Source: Solenopsis invicta (Eukaryota > Arthropoda > Insecta > Hymenoptera > Formicidae). From it: a stretch of 64,000 nucleotides of DNA. This document shows positions 21,611-33,452 of this stretch, in pieces. The first letter of the stretch is position 1, and every line of letters starts with the position of its first letter. A program made the translations under genes and the position numbers. Under the pieces are notes generated by a model. The model made no database searches. It was not told where the DNA came from and saw only the letters and a program-made list of their open reading frames with translations. The stretch spans positions 10,867,375-10,931,374 of the forward strand of contig NC_052666.1 of the NCBI RefSeq assembly GCF_016802725.1, read 5' to 3'.

Positions 21611-23935
21611 TAAAGCTGGGAATTATATGCACGTAAAAACAAGAATATATGCGCATATATATGCACAAAATTTAGTAAAAATATGCAGAAATATAAGGAA
21701 ATAATATAAAAATATGCAAAAATATGCAATATATATATTTATTAAATGAAAAGCAGAAAAGATAAGAAAATGAAAATAAGTGCCAAAATATAATAAAATG
21801 AACAAATAAAGTAATTTTAAGCAATATATATAATATTGTATTAACATAAAACAAAATTATTTGAATACAAAATTAAATTGAACATTTAATTTCTCACAGA
21901 ATTGTAAATACTTATAATGAGATGCTTTTCTAAATTCTCAATCAAGAAAGATTGCCTGCGATTCGACAATATCTGCTTGTAAGCCGAAAAACTTCTTTCT
22001 ACATCAACAGATGTAATTGGCGCGTACTTAAATTTGCAGATAATTGAGGGACTCATTTGAATATTTTCTTCATGATTTCCTTGCAATATATTGGATATCT
22101 TAGTAAGTTGAGTAAAGCCTTCATTTTTTCTTAAAACGTCTTCTAATTTAGTTTTAATCCGTTGTCCTATTGTACCTTTGATGTTGTTAATTCTGTTTTT
22201 GAAGCTTTGAATCAATTCTATAGATTCAGAGAGTTCCATATCTTGAGTTTCTAGTTTCGTTAGCAATTCGCTAATAAAACCATAATTTGCTTTAATAAAA
22301 GCTAACTCTTGAGGCAATTGCGCTTTATTTAATATATTTTTGCAATTTGTAATTACTGCCGAATCATCAGAAAAAGAACACACAATTTCTTTTATCTTTT
22401 CGAAGTTCTCTGCATAAAATAAAGTCGCATCAAGCCACGTACCCCATCTTGTAATTACGGGTTGTGGTGGAAGGGGCAGCTCGGGTAATTTATCTTTATA
22501 ATATTGGACTCGTAACGGTGCTTTGATAAATACTTTTTTCGTTTTATTAACCAATCTGTTAATATCGGGGAATTCATTGCGTATTTCTTCCGCTATTCTA
22601 TTAACTCCATGAGCCAAACATGTAACGTGGATCAAATTATTATAAAAAATCTTCAAATTTTGTGCTGACTTTATCATGTATGCCGCAGCGTCTGACAACA
22701 TCAGTAACACTTTCTCACTTGGAACAGCATTTGGTAAATAAAACCTTGTTAAACAATCATTTATAAATTTTGAAATAGTTACATTATTTGTTCTGTCTAA
22801 TTCTTGTGTACCAATTAAATATGATTTTCCGGCGCAATCTTCATTTAAAATGCCGATTAATAAATTGGCAATATATCGTCCACAAGTATCTGTTGTTTCA
22901 TCTACAATAATGTAAATGTTGTTGTCGCCGATTGCATCTTTAATTTTAATCATTGTTTCCTTAAACACCATATTTACGTATTTGTTTCTTATGGTGCTAC
23001 GATCAGGTATTAAAAATTTAGTGTACTTTCCCAAAAATGTTTTAAACATTGTGTTATCTAATTTCGCTAGCGGAATATTTGCACTAACTAAGGCATTACA
23101 TAAGTCAAAACGAAAAGATTCCTGTTCTTCATTTTTCGATGTTGAAGCAAATGATTGATTTAAAGTACGTTGTGCTAAATTTTTATATTTTATTGAATTA
23201 TTTTTATGCAAACTAGTGCCAAGGTGCTGCGTTATTTGAAATTTTTTATCGCATGATACCTAAAATAAATAATAAATTGACAAAAGAATAATAAAATGTG
23301 AACAAAATTTACTTACAATTTTACTGCAATATTTGCAGAATACACTGCCTTTATCTAAATAGAGCTCGGGATAATCTTTTATCCACAGCGATAAAAGTGA
23401 ATTTGACTTCGGCATTATTAAAAATATGAGAAACGAGAACAAGTACGAAAACGAGAAATGAATTAACTCTGACTGACTAGATGCACTCTGCACTGCGCAC
23501 CAACTTTTAGGCAGATCGAAGATGATCAAACATGTCAGGACACGTCCGGCAAACAGTTGAGCTCGAGGGGGTCGCGCATAACTTTTCATGCCTCTTACCA
23601 TGGATGGTAAATAGATCGATCAATCACTACAAGTCCAGTCGGTATTTACCATCTACGATAAGAAGCATGAAAAGTGGTGCCCCGTCATTAAAGATTCACT
23701 CTGTATATTTCAATAACATAATTGAAAAAAAAACGTAAAAATGTAATTTTACAAGAAATATGAGCAAATATGCAATTTTATAAGAAATATGCTCAAAAAA
23801 ATACATATATGCAAAATATGCAAATTAAAAGTAGACTCTAACACTTTGTTTTTACGTAATTCGTGTAGATATGTAAACCCTTTTGTATTCATATGAATAA
23901 TAATAAATATGCATTTTCATATAATCCCAGCTTTA
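21611..23935 (-). mobile_element. Apparently complete hAT transposon
   Basis: Termini taaagctggga and the reverse complement, with an exact 8-bp duplication aacataac at 21603-21610 and 23936-23943, as expected for hAT. Length is 2325 bp with one two-exon transposase gene on the minus strand that reads without disruption. Numerous ATATGCA-type motifs near both ends may be subterminal binding sites. It sits inside a dead mariner, so it is one of the youngest inserts here. Confidence 0.9.
21886..23415 (-). CDS. hAT transposase, two exons, uninterrupted
   Basis: Exon 1 is 23415-23317 (starts MPKSNSLLSLW), intron 23316-23260 (gtaagt...ttttag), exon 2 23259-21886; the join keeps frame and gives 490 residues. 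A BED-like finger spans the intron: CX2C at residues 27-30 and HX5H at 45-51. The RNase H-like catalytic triad appears intact: D153 in IIVDETTD, D223 in MLSDAAAY, and E454 in the C-terminal VERSFSAYKQ dimerisation (hATC) block. The CX2H-type motif CLAHGVNR lies between. It resembles transposases related to vertebrate CGGBP1-type proteins. It should cut and paste hAT elements with these termini; activity is inferred from integrity. Confidence 0.85.
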
Positions 23936-23996
23936 AACATAACCTTAAAATATTAGCGATTTTGTATCAGCATCATATATCTTTTTTTGTGCGAAA

Positions 23997-24662
23997 ATGT
24001 CGAGTTTTGAGCCGAATAAACGTCATTTGCAGGAGCTTTTGATTTACTTCTTTAATTTGAAGGAATCTGCGGCCGAGGCGCATCAATTGCTTGTAGAAGC
24101 ATATGGTGAGGCTGCCTTAAGTGAGAGAAGTTGCCGTGAGTGGTTTCACAAGTTTAAGAACGGTGAATTTGACGTCGAAGACAAAGAACGTAGCGGAAGG
24201 CCGAAAGTGTATTATGAGTTACTCAAACCAAATGAAACTATTACTGGGGCTCTCTACCGAACACAATTGATGAGATTGAGCCGAGTACTCAAGGAAAAAC
24301 GTGTCCACTACTACTCCAGATACGACAAAGTTATTCTTCTGCATGATAATGCTCGTCCACATGTTGCGGCGCCGGTCAAAACTTACCTGGAAGCACTCAA
24401 TTGGAAAGTTTTACCCCACCCGCCGTATTCACCAGACATTGCTCCTTCTGATTACTACCTGTTTCGATCGATGGCGCATGGCCTGTCTGAGCAACACTTC
24501 ACATCATATGAAGATACAAAAAATTAGGTCAATTTGTGGATAGCTTCAAAAGATGAAGCATTCTTCCGACGCGGTATCCGTATGCTGCCAGAAAGATGGG
24601 AAAAAGTAGTGGCGATGGACAATACTTCGAATAAAACATTAGGTACCGTTCTTTCACAATAA
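23997..24662 (+). pseudogene. mariner transposase, internally deleted
   Basis: Starts MSSFEPNKRHLQE with a helix-turn-helix N-terminus ending RSGRPK, then jumps to the C-terminal catalytic part: HDNARPHV and PYSPDIAPSDYYLF (second and third acidic residues of a DD34D enzyme). The segment with the first catalytic Asp and the linker is missing after residue about 70. A TAG at 24525 interrupts the tail, which otherwise reads to TAA at 24660. Inactive remnant. Confidence 0.85.
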
Positions 24663-24710
24663 ATGCCCAATTTTTGATAAAAAACAGCGGAAACTTATTT
24701 ATACTCCTAA

Positions 24711-26340
24711 TATTAATTATTATATAGATATATATTATATCGGTGAATAGGAAAATCCTTATACAGATGATGAGTGAGAGGGGAGTTAGAGAAAGTTTGG
24801 TAGTGAGGTGTGAGGAGGTACTGGAGGAGACCGTAAGTAGAGTGAGGGTGGGGGATATGTTAGGGGAAAACTTTTGGACGGGGAGAGGGGTAAGACAGGG
24901 GTGCCCCCTAAGCCCATGCCCGTTTACGCTATTGCTGGCGGATTTAGATGAGGAGTTAAAGAGAGAAGGGTGGGAGGGAGTGAGGGTAAAAGAAAGGAAA
25001 GTATACTCGTTAGCGTACGCAGATGATGTGGCAGTGGTTGCAGAAGAGGAGACAGGGATGAAAGGAATGATTAAGGCACTGGAAAGTTATATAGAACGGA
25101 AGGGATTAGAGATCAATGTAGAGAAGACAAAAATAATGAGGTGTAGAAAGGGGGCGGGAGACAGAAAAAGATGGTATGGAAATGGAAAGGAAGAGAGATA
25201 AAAGAGGTGAGAAAATACAAATATCTAGGGTATGTAATGATGGCAAATGAGGGTCAGAAAGAACATATAGAAGAGAGAGTTAACAAGGGAGCAGTGGTGA
25301 TGAGAGAAGTGTGGGGGATAGGAAAAAGGAAGTTTGAAAAAGATTGGTCAAGAAGGATATGGTTGTTTGATAGATTGGTTTGGACGGTAATGGGATATGG
25401 AGTAAAGATATGTGGCTGGAAGGAAAGAGAGAAGGTAGAGAGGATACAGGACAGGTTCTTGAAGTGGATTGCGGGGATTGTGAGGTACACGCCGGGGTAC
25501 ATGGTAAGGGAGGAAATGCAGAGGAAAAAGTTAAGGGGGAGGGCAGGGTTGAGAGCATGGAGCTATGAAAAGAAACTGGGAGAAGGAGAGGGAGGAGAAC
25601 TGGCGAGGTTGTGTTTGGAGGAAATGAGAGACAGGGCAAAGGTAGGAAAAGTGATGGGTAAATGGGAAGAAGAAAGGAGAGATTTTTACGAGGAGAAGAG
25701 CTGGAGCCTAATTGAGATAGAAAAGATGAGAGAGGGAGGAGAGCTGAGGGGGGAAGAAGTAGTGGCAAGAGAGAGTAGTTGGCAGGAGGAGGAAAGATGG
25801 GAGAAAATTAGGGGCTCTAGATTTAATATATGGTATGGTAAAGTGAAAGGTAAGGGGCTGCCAGAGTACTTAAAGAAGGGATGGAAGGAGCAAAGATGGC
25901 AGAGAGTGGCAAAGTTTAGGCTGGGAGACGGGATGATGGGGAATAGATATTGGGATGGGGACGAGGAAAGGAAGTGTAGGATATGTGGAGGGGGAATGGA
26001 AACTTGGGAGCACGTATGGGAGGAGTGCACAAATTGGGGGGTTGAAAAGGGATGGCAAGAGATAGTGGAGGAGGTCTTGGGAGAGGACGGGGAGGGAGAG
26101 ATTTGGATGAGATTAGAGGCGATGAGGGAGGGAGGAGGGTGGTTGGGTGTGAATGAGAGTGTGGAAGGAAGAGAGGAAAATGCGGCGGAAACGGAAGTCC
26201 GGAGAATGAGTGTGAATGTATAGATGGATGAGTGATCTTTCTCTCTCTCTCATGTGTTGTATAGGATGCGAGGAATAAAATGTTTAAATTTTGTAAGCGG
26301 AGCGGAGGTCCGCAGTGTACTCCGCAAGGAATAAAGTACC
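24711..26340 (+). mobile_element. 3' half of a LINE (probably family B)
   Basis: Reverse transcriptase and C-terminal domain followed by a 3' UTR with two AATAAA-like signals and a TATATATA-rich end near 26340. The 5' part is missing. Purine-rich base use matches LINE B pieces at 18392-18990 and 31630-32700, so they may be one family. Confidence 0.6.
24743..26223 (+). pseudogene. LINE reverse transcriptase C-terminal half
   Basis: Frame 24743-25201 has GRGVRQGCPLSP and YADDVAVVAEE, RT motifs including the YADD active site. A frameshift near 25180 moves to a second frame, 25171-26223, which holds the thumb, a long basic region and the zinc motif CRICGGGMETWEHVWEEC (CX2CX8HX4C). The fingers domain and endonuclease are absent. 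The sequence is otherwise well preserved, with one frameshift in 1.5 kb. Confidence 0.8.
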
Positions 26341-26557
26341 TTATATGTATATATATATAGGGTGTCCCGTAATGCTTCATAAATATTTCAGGGATCGAAA
26401 GAGGATGAAATTTTGAACTAAAAATTCCTTTGCCCATTTTGGCTCAGATCATTATTTACCGACTTATTAACGGTTAAAGTTGATCAATCAGATTGCGCTC
26501 AGCCGAACCCCCCAGAAGCGTAGCGTGCCGTGGGGCTATATATATATATGTATATAC
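26341..26557. mobile_element. Possible truncated transposon end
   Basis: Begins agggtgtcccgtaatgcttc, a start typical of insect mariner-like or MITE termini. No matching inverted end was found; the right limit is set only by the next element. Weak call. Confidence 0.25.
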
Positions 26558-27097
26558 TACTGTGTCCAAAAAGTAAGGTGACATTGCATTTATTTCGAAA
26601 ATTCTTTATTTATTCTTGCAAATCAATTTCGTCCCCTTCAAAGTAATCCCCCCCTGATATAATACACTTATTCCAACGGATTTTCCAATCTTCGAAACAG
26701 TTGTAATAATCGATTTCAGGAATGGCCTTTAGCTCCTTCTTCGCAGCGGCTTGAATCTCTTCTATCGACTTGCTTGAGTTTGCTGAATAGCCAGAAGTCG
26801 CATGGAGCCAAATCAGGTGAATACGATGGTTGTGGAACGATATTAGTCGAGTTTTTGGTTAAAAAGTCACGAATCACCGTTTCGAGTCGATAGAAGAGAT
26901 TCAAGCCGCTGCGAAGAAGGAGCTAAAGGCCATTCCTGAAATCGATTATTACAACTGTTTCGAAGATTGGAAAATCCGTTGGAATAAGTGTATTATATCA
27001 GGGGGGGATTACTTTGAAGGGGACGAAATTGATTTGCAAGAATAAATAAAGAATTTTCGAAATAAATGCAATGTTACCTTACTTTTTGGACACAGTA
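26558..27097. mobile_element. mariner-derived inverted duplication
   Basis: Termini tactgtgtccaaaaagtaag and its complement. Arms 26558-26769 and 26886-27097 are inverted copies, each encoding the last 50 or so residues of a mariner transposase (ending EGDEIDLQE); the 116-bp spacer has unique transposase sequence read on the minus strand. The element thus arose by inverted duplication of a mariner 3' end, and could be mobilised in trans by an intact relative. Confidence 0.8.
26716..26904 (-). pseudogene. mariner transposase C-terminal scrap
   Basis: Minus-strand frame with PQPSYSPDLAPCDFWLFSKL, the block containing the third catalytic Asp of mariner DD34D transposases. The frame runs into the inverted arm and ends. 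Part of the inverted duplication. Confidence 0.75.
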
Positions 27098-27389
27098 GTA
27101 TATGTATATATAATATATATATATATATTATATTAATTATTGATTATATATTTGATTAATATATTGATTATTGATATATAATATATTATTGATATATTAT
27201 ATATTCTACAATTTCTTCTATTTTTATTTTATTCTAATTATATATATAATACATTAATAATTGCATCTAAAGTGACTTTTGAATAATTGTGTCAAAAGTA
27301 ACTTAATAGGAAGATTTTGTTTATTAAAATTAATTTAATTTATTGCTTTTTAAAAATAATTTATTATTCTGTTTTCTTGATTAAAATTT

Positions 27390-29405
27390 TCACAAATTGG
27401 CTTACAAAAGATTCAGAAGCCGATATAAATAATGGAAAAGGGCAAGCATATTGCAAAGTAAACCTTCGTGCTCATAAGGCAAACAAACACAAAGGCACTA
27501 GTATGCACAGTGCTAGAGAATAACTTTTGCCTAAGAATCTACGACAGCAGATGCAGCCAATTTCGGTAGGTAATGTAATGCAATAATTGACTTTATTACG
27601 ACATTTTTATTGCATCGCTATAATAATAATGTTCTTAAATATAGGATTGTCTCAAGCAAATGCAAATCAAAAAGCGATAGACATCAAGTTTGCAGTGCAC
27701 ATTGCTTGCCACTCTGCTGTAAAGAGTACAGATCATTTAAGTATATTATCAAAATCACTGGCTGGTAGAAGAAGCAAATTTGAAAACTTGCAGCGCCATA
27801 GAACCAAGTGTTTCAAATTGATTGCGCATGTTATTTCGCAGAGTTTACTAAAGACATTAGTAGAAGATGTTGGAAATTCATCACATTCCATCATTGTTGA
27901 TGAGTCTACTGATGTTTCGGTTCATAAGTATATGGTATTCTACCTGAATACTTTAGTCATTCTTTGAGAGAAATGATAACCGATTTTTGGGATTGGTAGA
28001 GGTACCCAGAACAAGTGTAGATGATTTATACACAGCGTTTACCTCATTCCTCGAATGTATTAAACTTCCTATTGCACGATTTGTTGGAATCGGTGTAGCT
28101 TCCAACTTATGTGGGGTAAATCACAGCTTATATGCATTGCTGCGTGACAGACACGTACCAAAATTAATTTTATTAAAGTGCATCTGTCATTCCATTGATA
28201 TATGCGCAAGTAAGGCATGTGATGAGCTTTCTTCTTCACTTAAGTTTTTAATTCAAGAGTCAAGAAACTGGTTTTTGTACAGTGCTTAAGGAAGCAGCAA
28301 TACAAGGAACTATACCAGACTTTGAACTGTGGAAAAAAGCCACCCTGTTTTGTATACTGGCAAATACACGGTGGTTGTTGTGGTACAGCGCTGTAAAGAC
28401 CACATTGGACTAATAGAACGCTTTAAAGTGCCATTTTGAAATAAGAGCAAGAGAGAAATGCTACACAGCACGGACATTGGCATCTATGTACAACGACCTT
28501 GTTCATAGATTGTACTTAGTTTTCTTAAGACTGATACTGCGTAACATAATCGTTATAAACACCATTTTTCAAGCATCTAATGGTGACATTAGTCAAATTC
28601 ATGCCAATTTGCGCACCTTAATATTTTCAATAGCCTCAAAAATAGTACGATCAGAGGCAATGAAAGAAAGTCGACCTGTGAGCATTTTTCGTAAGTCCGA
28701 GCTGGAAATGCTTAATGTCGCTTTATCGCAAGAAAAAAAGCTTCTACCTAAAGATAGGGTTTACTTAGGGGAAGCTTTTCAAACCCTTTCTGCTGCTTTG
28801 CCCGAGGATATTATATTGCTCGTGAAACAGAGATGCGCAGAAGTCCTGCAGGTTCTGGTTCATCAGCATTAGTAAACAAACTTCTTAACAATGTATTATA
28901 GAAACAGTAGAAAAATGACGATTTTTCTATCCTTCTACTGCTCTCGCTATATCTATTAAGCCTAAATTTAGTGACTTGCCTATTGAGCTGGTTGAAAAAA
29001 ATGGAAAATTTAGAACTGTTCGAAAATCAGTAAATATCTTTTGGAACATTAAAAATGTCCGATATTTATCCCAAAAATAATGAACCTGATGCTGTCACGT
29101 TTTAGTCCAAACTTTATTATTTAAAAAACGCTGGAGGGCTCTTTCCATTGAGAGAGTTGGCTGAGTTTGCCCTACGTCTTCTAGTCTTTCCACTAAGCAA
29201 TGCTGTTGTGGAACGAGTGTTCAGCATAATAAATGCTGTAAAAACAAAATCTCGAATTGAAATGAGTTTAAAGATGTTGGAGGCAATTCTTCGTGTACGC
29301 ATTCATTTAAACATTCGTCATATTTGTTGTGAAACTTTTGAACCAACAGAAGACATGATTTGTTGCTTCACATCTTTGAAGTATTCTTCTTTTAATGAAT
29401 CGTAG
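27390..29405 (+). pseudogene. hAT transposase pseudogene (DUF4371-like)
   Basis: Frames at 27390-27520, 27640-27967, 27987-28289, 28477-28872 and 29148-29405 line up as one hAT protein. An intron about 27567-27640 (gtaggt...aatatag) separates a zinc-finger-like N-terminus (CKVNLRAHKANKHKG) from the catalytic part. IIVDESTDVSVHKYM carries the first Asp, LLKCICHSIDICASKACDEL the CX2H block, and FPLSNAVVERVFSIINAVK the hATC end with the terminal Glu. Several stops and frameshifts separate the pieces. It resembles the pseudogene at 58954-60910 in domain order. Confidence 0.75.
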
Positions 29406-29729
29406 CACGGAGAATTATCTCATGGCTATACAGACGAGAATGATGATCTTCTGACAATAACATTATTTATTTCTGATGAAACGAGTTGCTGTGAGCTGTG
29501 ACTAGTATTGTTAATCCAAAGTTACTACAAAAATTTAATTTATTTTTATTATAAATTAGGATTAAAAGTTAAATTAAGCTATATAAACCAAAGCTATATA
29601 AACTTATATAAACCAAATTATATAGATAAAACTATATAAACCAACGGTTATATAAATAAAAAATTAAACAAAAAATAAAATTTATTTTATTTTAAGTAAT
29701 TATTTCTTTTCATTACGTTACAAATTGCT

Positions 29730-29875
29730 TAATGCATACAGGACGCGTCAACGCGTTATACGTGGCAAGGTAGCCAATCATTCTTTCGCTTTCTTATTTC
29801 TTTCCATATAAGCGAAAAAATGATTAGCTATCTTGCCACGCGTAACACGTTGACGTGTCTTGTGTGCATTCAGCC
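29730..29875. mobile_element. Short hairpin MITE
   Basis: aatgcatacaggacgcgtca and its complement tgacgtgtcttgtgtgcatt bound an imperfect palindrome of about 145 bp with arms of about 60 bp. Coding capacity is nil. Confidence 0.6.
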
Positions 29876-30033
29876 TAATACCTTTTATGTTACATTACAA
29901 ATTACTAAATAATAAAATCAGTTAAAAACTATATATATTTTTATAATTGTTATAATTGTCGCTACAATAAATAAATAATTAAAATAATTTTTGTAGTTTA
30001 TTGATAGAATTATTAGAATGTGCTCATTAACAG

Positions 30034-30569
30034 TGTTGTACCGGCGGGTGCAACAAGATAAACTTTTCGGGATTCGGTCCGTCTGAAGGGTTAGGACCCA
30101 CGAGGAGGATACTTGGAGGAAGACGCGCGGGGTGGCAAATAACACTTTTCACCTTTTTACTGACACTTTTATTCCCCAAACTTTATTATAAACGTTTTTC
30201 CTCTTAATACAATCAAATCGCGGTGCACGGATCACGCGTTGTCGCGCACTCGGCCGCTGGATGTTTTGCGGGTTGTCGGGTGTCCGACTTATCGCGGAGC
30301 GCGCACGTGCCGTTCGTATTTTGCGTTAAGAATCTCCCGCTGCCCATAATTAGGCAGCCTAACTTAGTTTCTGTATTTTTGATATGGTGGGGCATTAGGC
30401 CCTCGCGGTGACCATATATGGTCATGCTCGCATCAATCATCGATGCTTACGTTGCTCGCGCGATTGACCAATTCTGCAATCTTGCATTTCCGCTGCAACG
30501 GGCGCTCGTGGCGTGATTGTTGCTAAGCAGATATGCAAGACAATTAAGGTAGCTAATGAGGCTACAACA
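30034..30569. mobile_element. Solo LTR (536 bp), 4-bp target duplication
   Basis: Starts TGTTGTA and ends TACAACA with acag on both sides (30030-30033, 30570-30573). The 4-bp duplication is typical of Gypsy. GC-rich interior contrasts with the surroundings. No internal region adjoins it. Confidence 0.75.
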
Positions 30570-31213
30570 ACAGTTTAAAATTCAGCGGTAAAAGACAGAG
30601 AGAGAAAAAGAAAAATGCTGGCAACGGCTCAGTGCATCAATGATATATCCAAAGTCTGTCGGCCAGTAATATTGTATACAAAAATACAATACTTTTAGAT
30701 AACTATTACTGTGCGCTATATACATTATAATTTTTTTTTAATTTCGCGAAAAATTTCATTTTGTACGATTGGGCGACTTTGGGCTACTATAGAGGTCTTT
30801 GGCGACGACTTAAGTGCTAGAGAATCTGGCAACCCTGTCCGACATTGCATAACACTTCAGTACATGGTCCTTTACTGTACCATGTACGTTAAATTAAGAT
30901 CCTTTAAAAAACATAATTTATATTAATTTTCTAAGCATAGGAATTTGCGTCAAAGCGTACTACGCTTCGACGCGACTCGCGGCTTTCGGGAAAACCTATA
31001 AATACCTCGCGCAAACTATTTTGTGATGTTCTGAATGGTCACATTTAAGGTAAAAATGCAATGTTTCTGAAACGTTCCACGAACTAACGCAAGTAAAACG
31101 TTACTTTTAAACGTTACAGGATATGGTACTTACTTATACATACCAAAGCGTTACAAATTTACTAAACTAGGATCAAAACGTAATATTCCCTGAAGGTTTC
31201 ATGTTTAGCGAGT

Positions 31214-31574
31214 GCGAGTAACAATGTTTACGTAATTGAGAAAGGAACACCATTCATAAAGGTGCGCTTAGATTGCAGAAAGAAAGAGTTTCTTGGTTTG
31301 GTAGACACCGGCAACCTGCTAAATCTCATCAGAGAAACTACTTATTTGAAATTCTTTAGAGCAAATACGTTATTACGGGTAAGAGAGAATCTAAATTTAT
31401 GGGGTATTAATAATTCGATTTGATAAATTTAGTTTGGAAAAATTAACTAATTACTGATTTGATGTAATGCTACTAGTTGTCAAAGATAGTACTATAACTT
31501 TCGATATCTTACTCGGATGTGACTTTTTCAATAATTCCAATTTGCGATTGAAGTTATCAAAATGGAATCTTTGA
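31214..31574 (+). pseudogene. Gypsy aspartic protease fragment
   Basis: A frame with EFLGLVDTGNLLNLI, then one stop, then FDILLGCDFFNNSNLRLKL in the same sense: the DTG active-site box and the GxDFF-type closing motif of a retroviral-type protease. The residue after DTG is Asn, where Ser or Ala is usual. Neither reverse transcriptase nor LTR adjoins it, so it is an orphan scrap. Confidence 0.55.
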
Positions 31575-31629
31575 ATTTGAGTGGCCTTCATTAAAAAAAG
31601 AAATAAATTACATTTTTAGTATAAACATA

Positions 31630-32720
31630 ACGGGGACTTCCGTTTCCGAAGAAAGTGACAGTGGACGGGTGTGAATTAGAGATTTTGTGTTTAGAGGCAA
31701 GGAGTGTCTGCGGGGAATAGGAAAGGAGAGTGAGGTGTACGGGAGGAGAGTGAGTGAAGCGGAGAAGTGGAGTGAGTGAGGGGATTGAGATTGGGTGGAG
31801 TAAATGAGAGAGAGAGAGTGCGTAAAAAGAGAGAGCAGAGTGGAAGTGAGGTTAGGAGTAGCGGTGAGAAAAAGGAGAGCAGGGGGAGGACGGGGAAGAA
31901 AGGAGTGCGTGAGCGTGAACGCGGAGCATAGAGGCGGAATAGATAAGAGAGTCGGCAAGCAGCGTGGCGAGGACGGCCAAACGCGCGTGCGCGGCCAGGG
32001 AGTAAGTAGTAGAGAGAGAGAGAAAAGCGACAGGAAAGGAGAAAACGGATAGCGGTAAGAGGTCTGTTCTTTTTCGAGGCATAATTATATTTTTGGGAAG
32101 GACAGGAAGGAAAGATGGAGAACGAGAGGATGGAGAGCGAGAGGAAGGAGAAGTTGATGGAAAAGGCGATGAAATTGAAATATGGAGGAAGGGCGTAATG
32201 GAAGTACGTCAGGGACGTTAGAAATGTGCAAGAAGAAAAGAGAGCAAGAGGTAGGAAAAGAGGAGCAGGAGAGGAAGGAAAAGGAGGCGGAAATATTTCA
32301 GAGGTGTAAAAAAACTGCGAGATGGCCGGTGAAGGCAACGGAAGGAGGAGAGATGGAGATAATGGAAGCCATAAAGAGGTGGATGGAGGAGATAAAGGAT
32401 GGGAAGGTAGAAGTGAATGGAGGAGAAATTGGAAGAGAGGATGGAAGAAAAAATGAAACAAATAGGGGAGTTAGAAGGAATAAAAAGGAGAAAGGAGGAT
32501 TGGAGAGAGAGAAGGAGAGGTTAGATCAAAAAAGAATTGGAAAAGAAATAGAAGGAAGGACTGAGGACAGGGGAGGTAGAAAGAGGGTTAAGAGAGTTAG
32601 AGGAAAAATTTAAAAAATTGGAGATAAGTGAGGGAAAAAGAGGGTTGGGAAGAGAGAGAGAGGGCTTGAAGAGAGAGTAACAAAGATGGAGATGTGAGAG
32701 GGGAGGGATAGAAAAGAAGG
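31630..32720 (+). mobile_element. LINE family B 5' fragment with ORF1 remnant
   Basis: 5' start ggacttccgtttccgaagaa matches the segment at 9434. Purine-rich sequence follows; a frame at 32182-32613 is rich in Glu/Lys/Arg with coiled-coil character, resembling the ORF1 at 18493. No reverse transcriptase is attached. Confidence 0.5.
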
Positions 32721-33164
32721 AAGAGGGTGGTAATAAAAAGATACAAAACGGAGGGAAAAGATATGAAAAATAAAGTAGAAGAAATATTAAGGAGATTCTA
32801 AAGTCATCTGTTTTACCGACATTTTTTTATTTTAACTAATTTTTTAATTGACTTCACAGAATCGCAAAACTCTTTTATAGAATTAAAGTACGCACCAAAA
32901 TCTAGAAGAATAAGATCAATTTCATCTGAAAAATTTGAAATTATAAAAATTTTATTTGAGCTAAACTTTTTTTCTAGACTTTTAATCTTACTTTAAATTG
33001 CACAATATTATTCGTATATATTATCCCTAGGGGAATAACATTTTATTTTGTGTATATATATCATAGATTTTGCACTAAGCAAATATTTTCATCATGTGAC
33101 AGCTCTACGTACCAAATAAGAAATTTTTTTCGTTTTTTACATGAAATTGATCTTATGTGGCTGC

Positions 33165-33165
33165 A

Positions 33166-33216
<51 letters not shown>
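33165..33216. repeat. TGCG tetranucleotide microsatellite
   Basis: About 13 uninterrupted TGCG units. A GA-rich run follows at 33307-33345. Confidence 0.95.
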
Positions 33217-33452
33217 CTACATGTGTATGTCTGCGTGCGCATGTGTATATGCTTGCATATGTACGTGTATATATGTGTAAACGGAAAAAGGGAGAAAAAG
33301 AGACAGGCAGAGAGAGGCAGAGAGAGAAAGAGAGAGAGAGAGAGAAATCAAAGAGTATACAATTTATATTTTTATAAGTATATAAATATATTTTTTTTTT
33401 TATTTTTTACATATATAATATGTTTATATGCAATATTAAATATATCATGTTT

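Larger units (their letters stand above)
21491..24710 (+). mobile_element. mariner element carrying a hAT insertion
   Basis: Terminal repeats ttaggagtataaataagttt and the reverse complement at 24691-24710 are flanked by TA (21489-21490, 24711-24712). Without the hAT the element would be about 0.9 kb, shorter than the usual 1.3 kb, because part of its transposase is deleted. It inserted in the Gypsy remnant. Confidence 0.88.
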
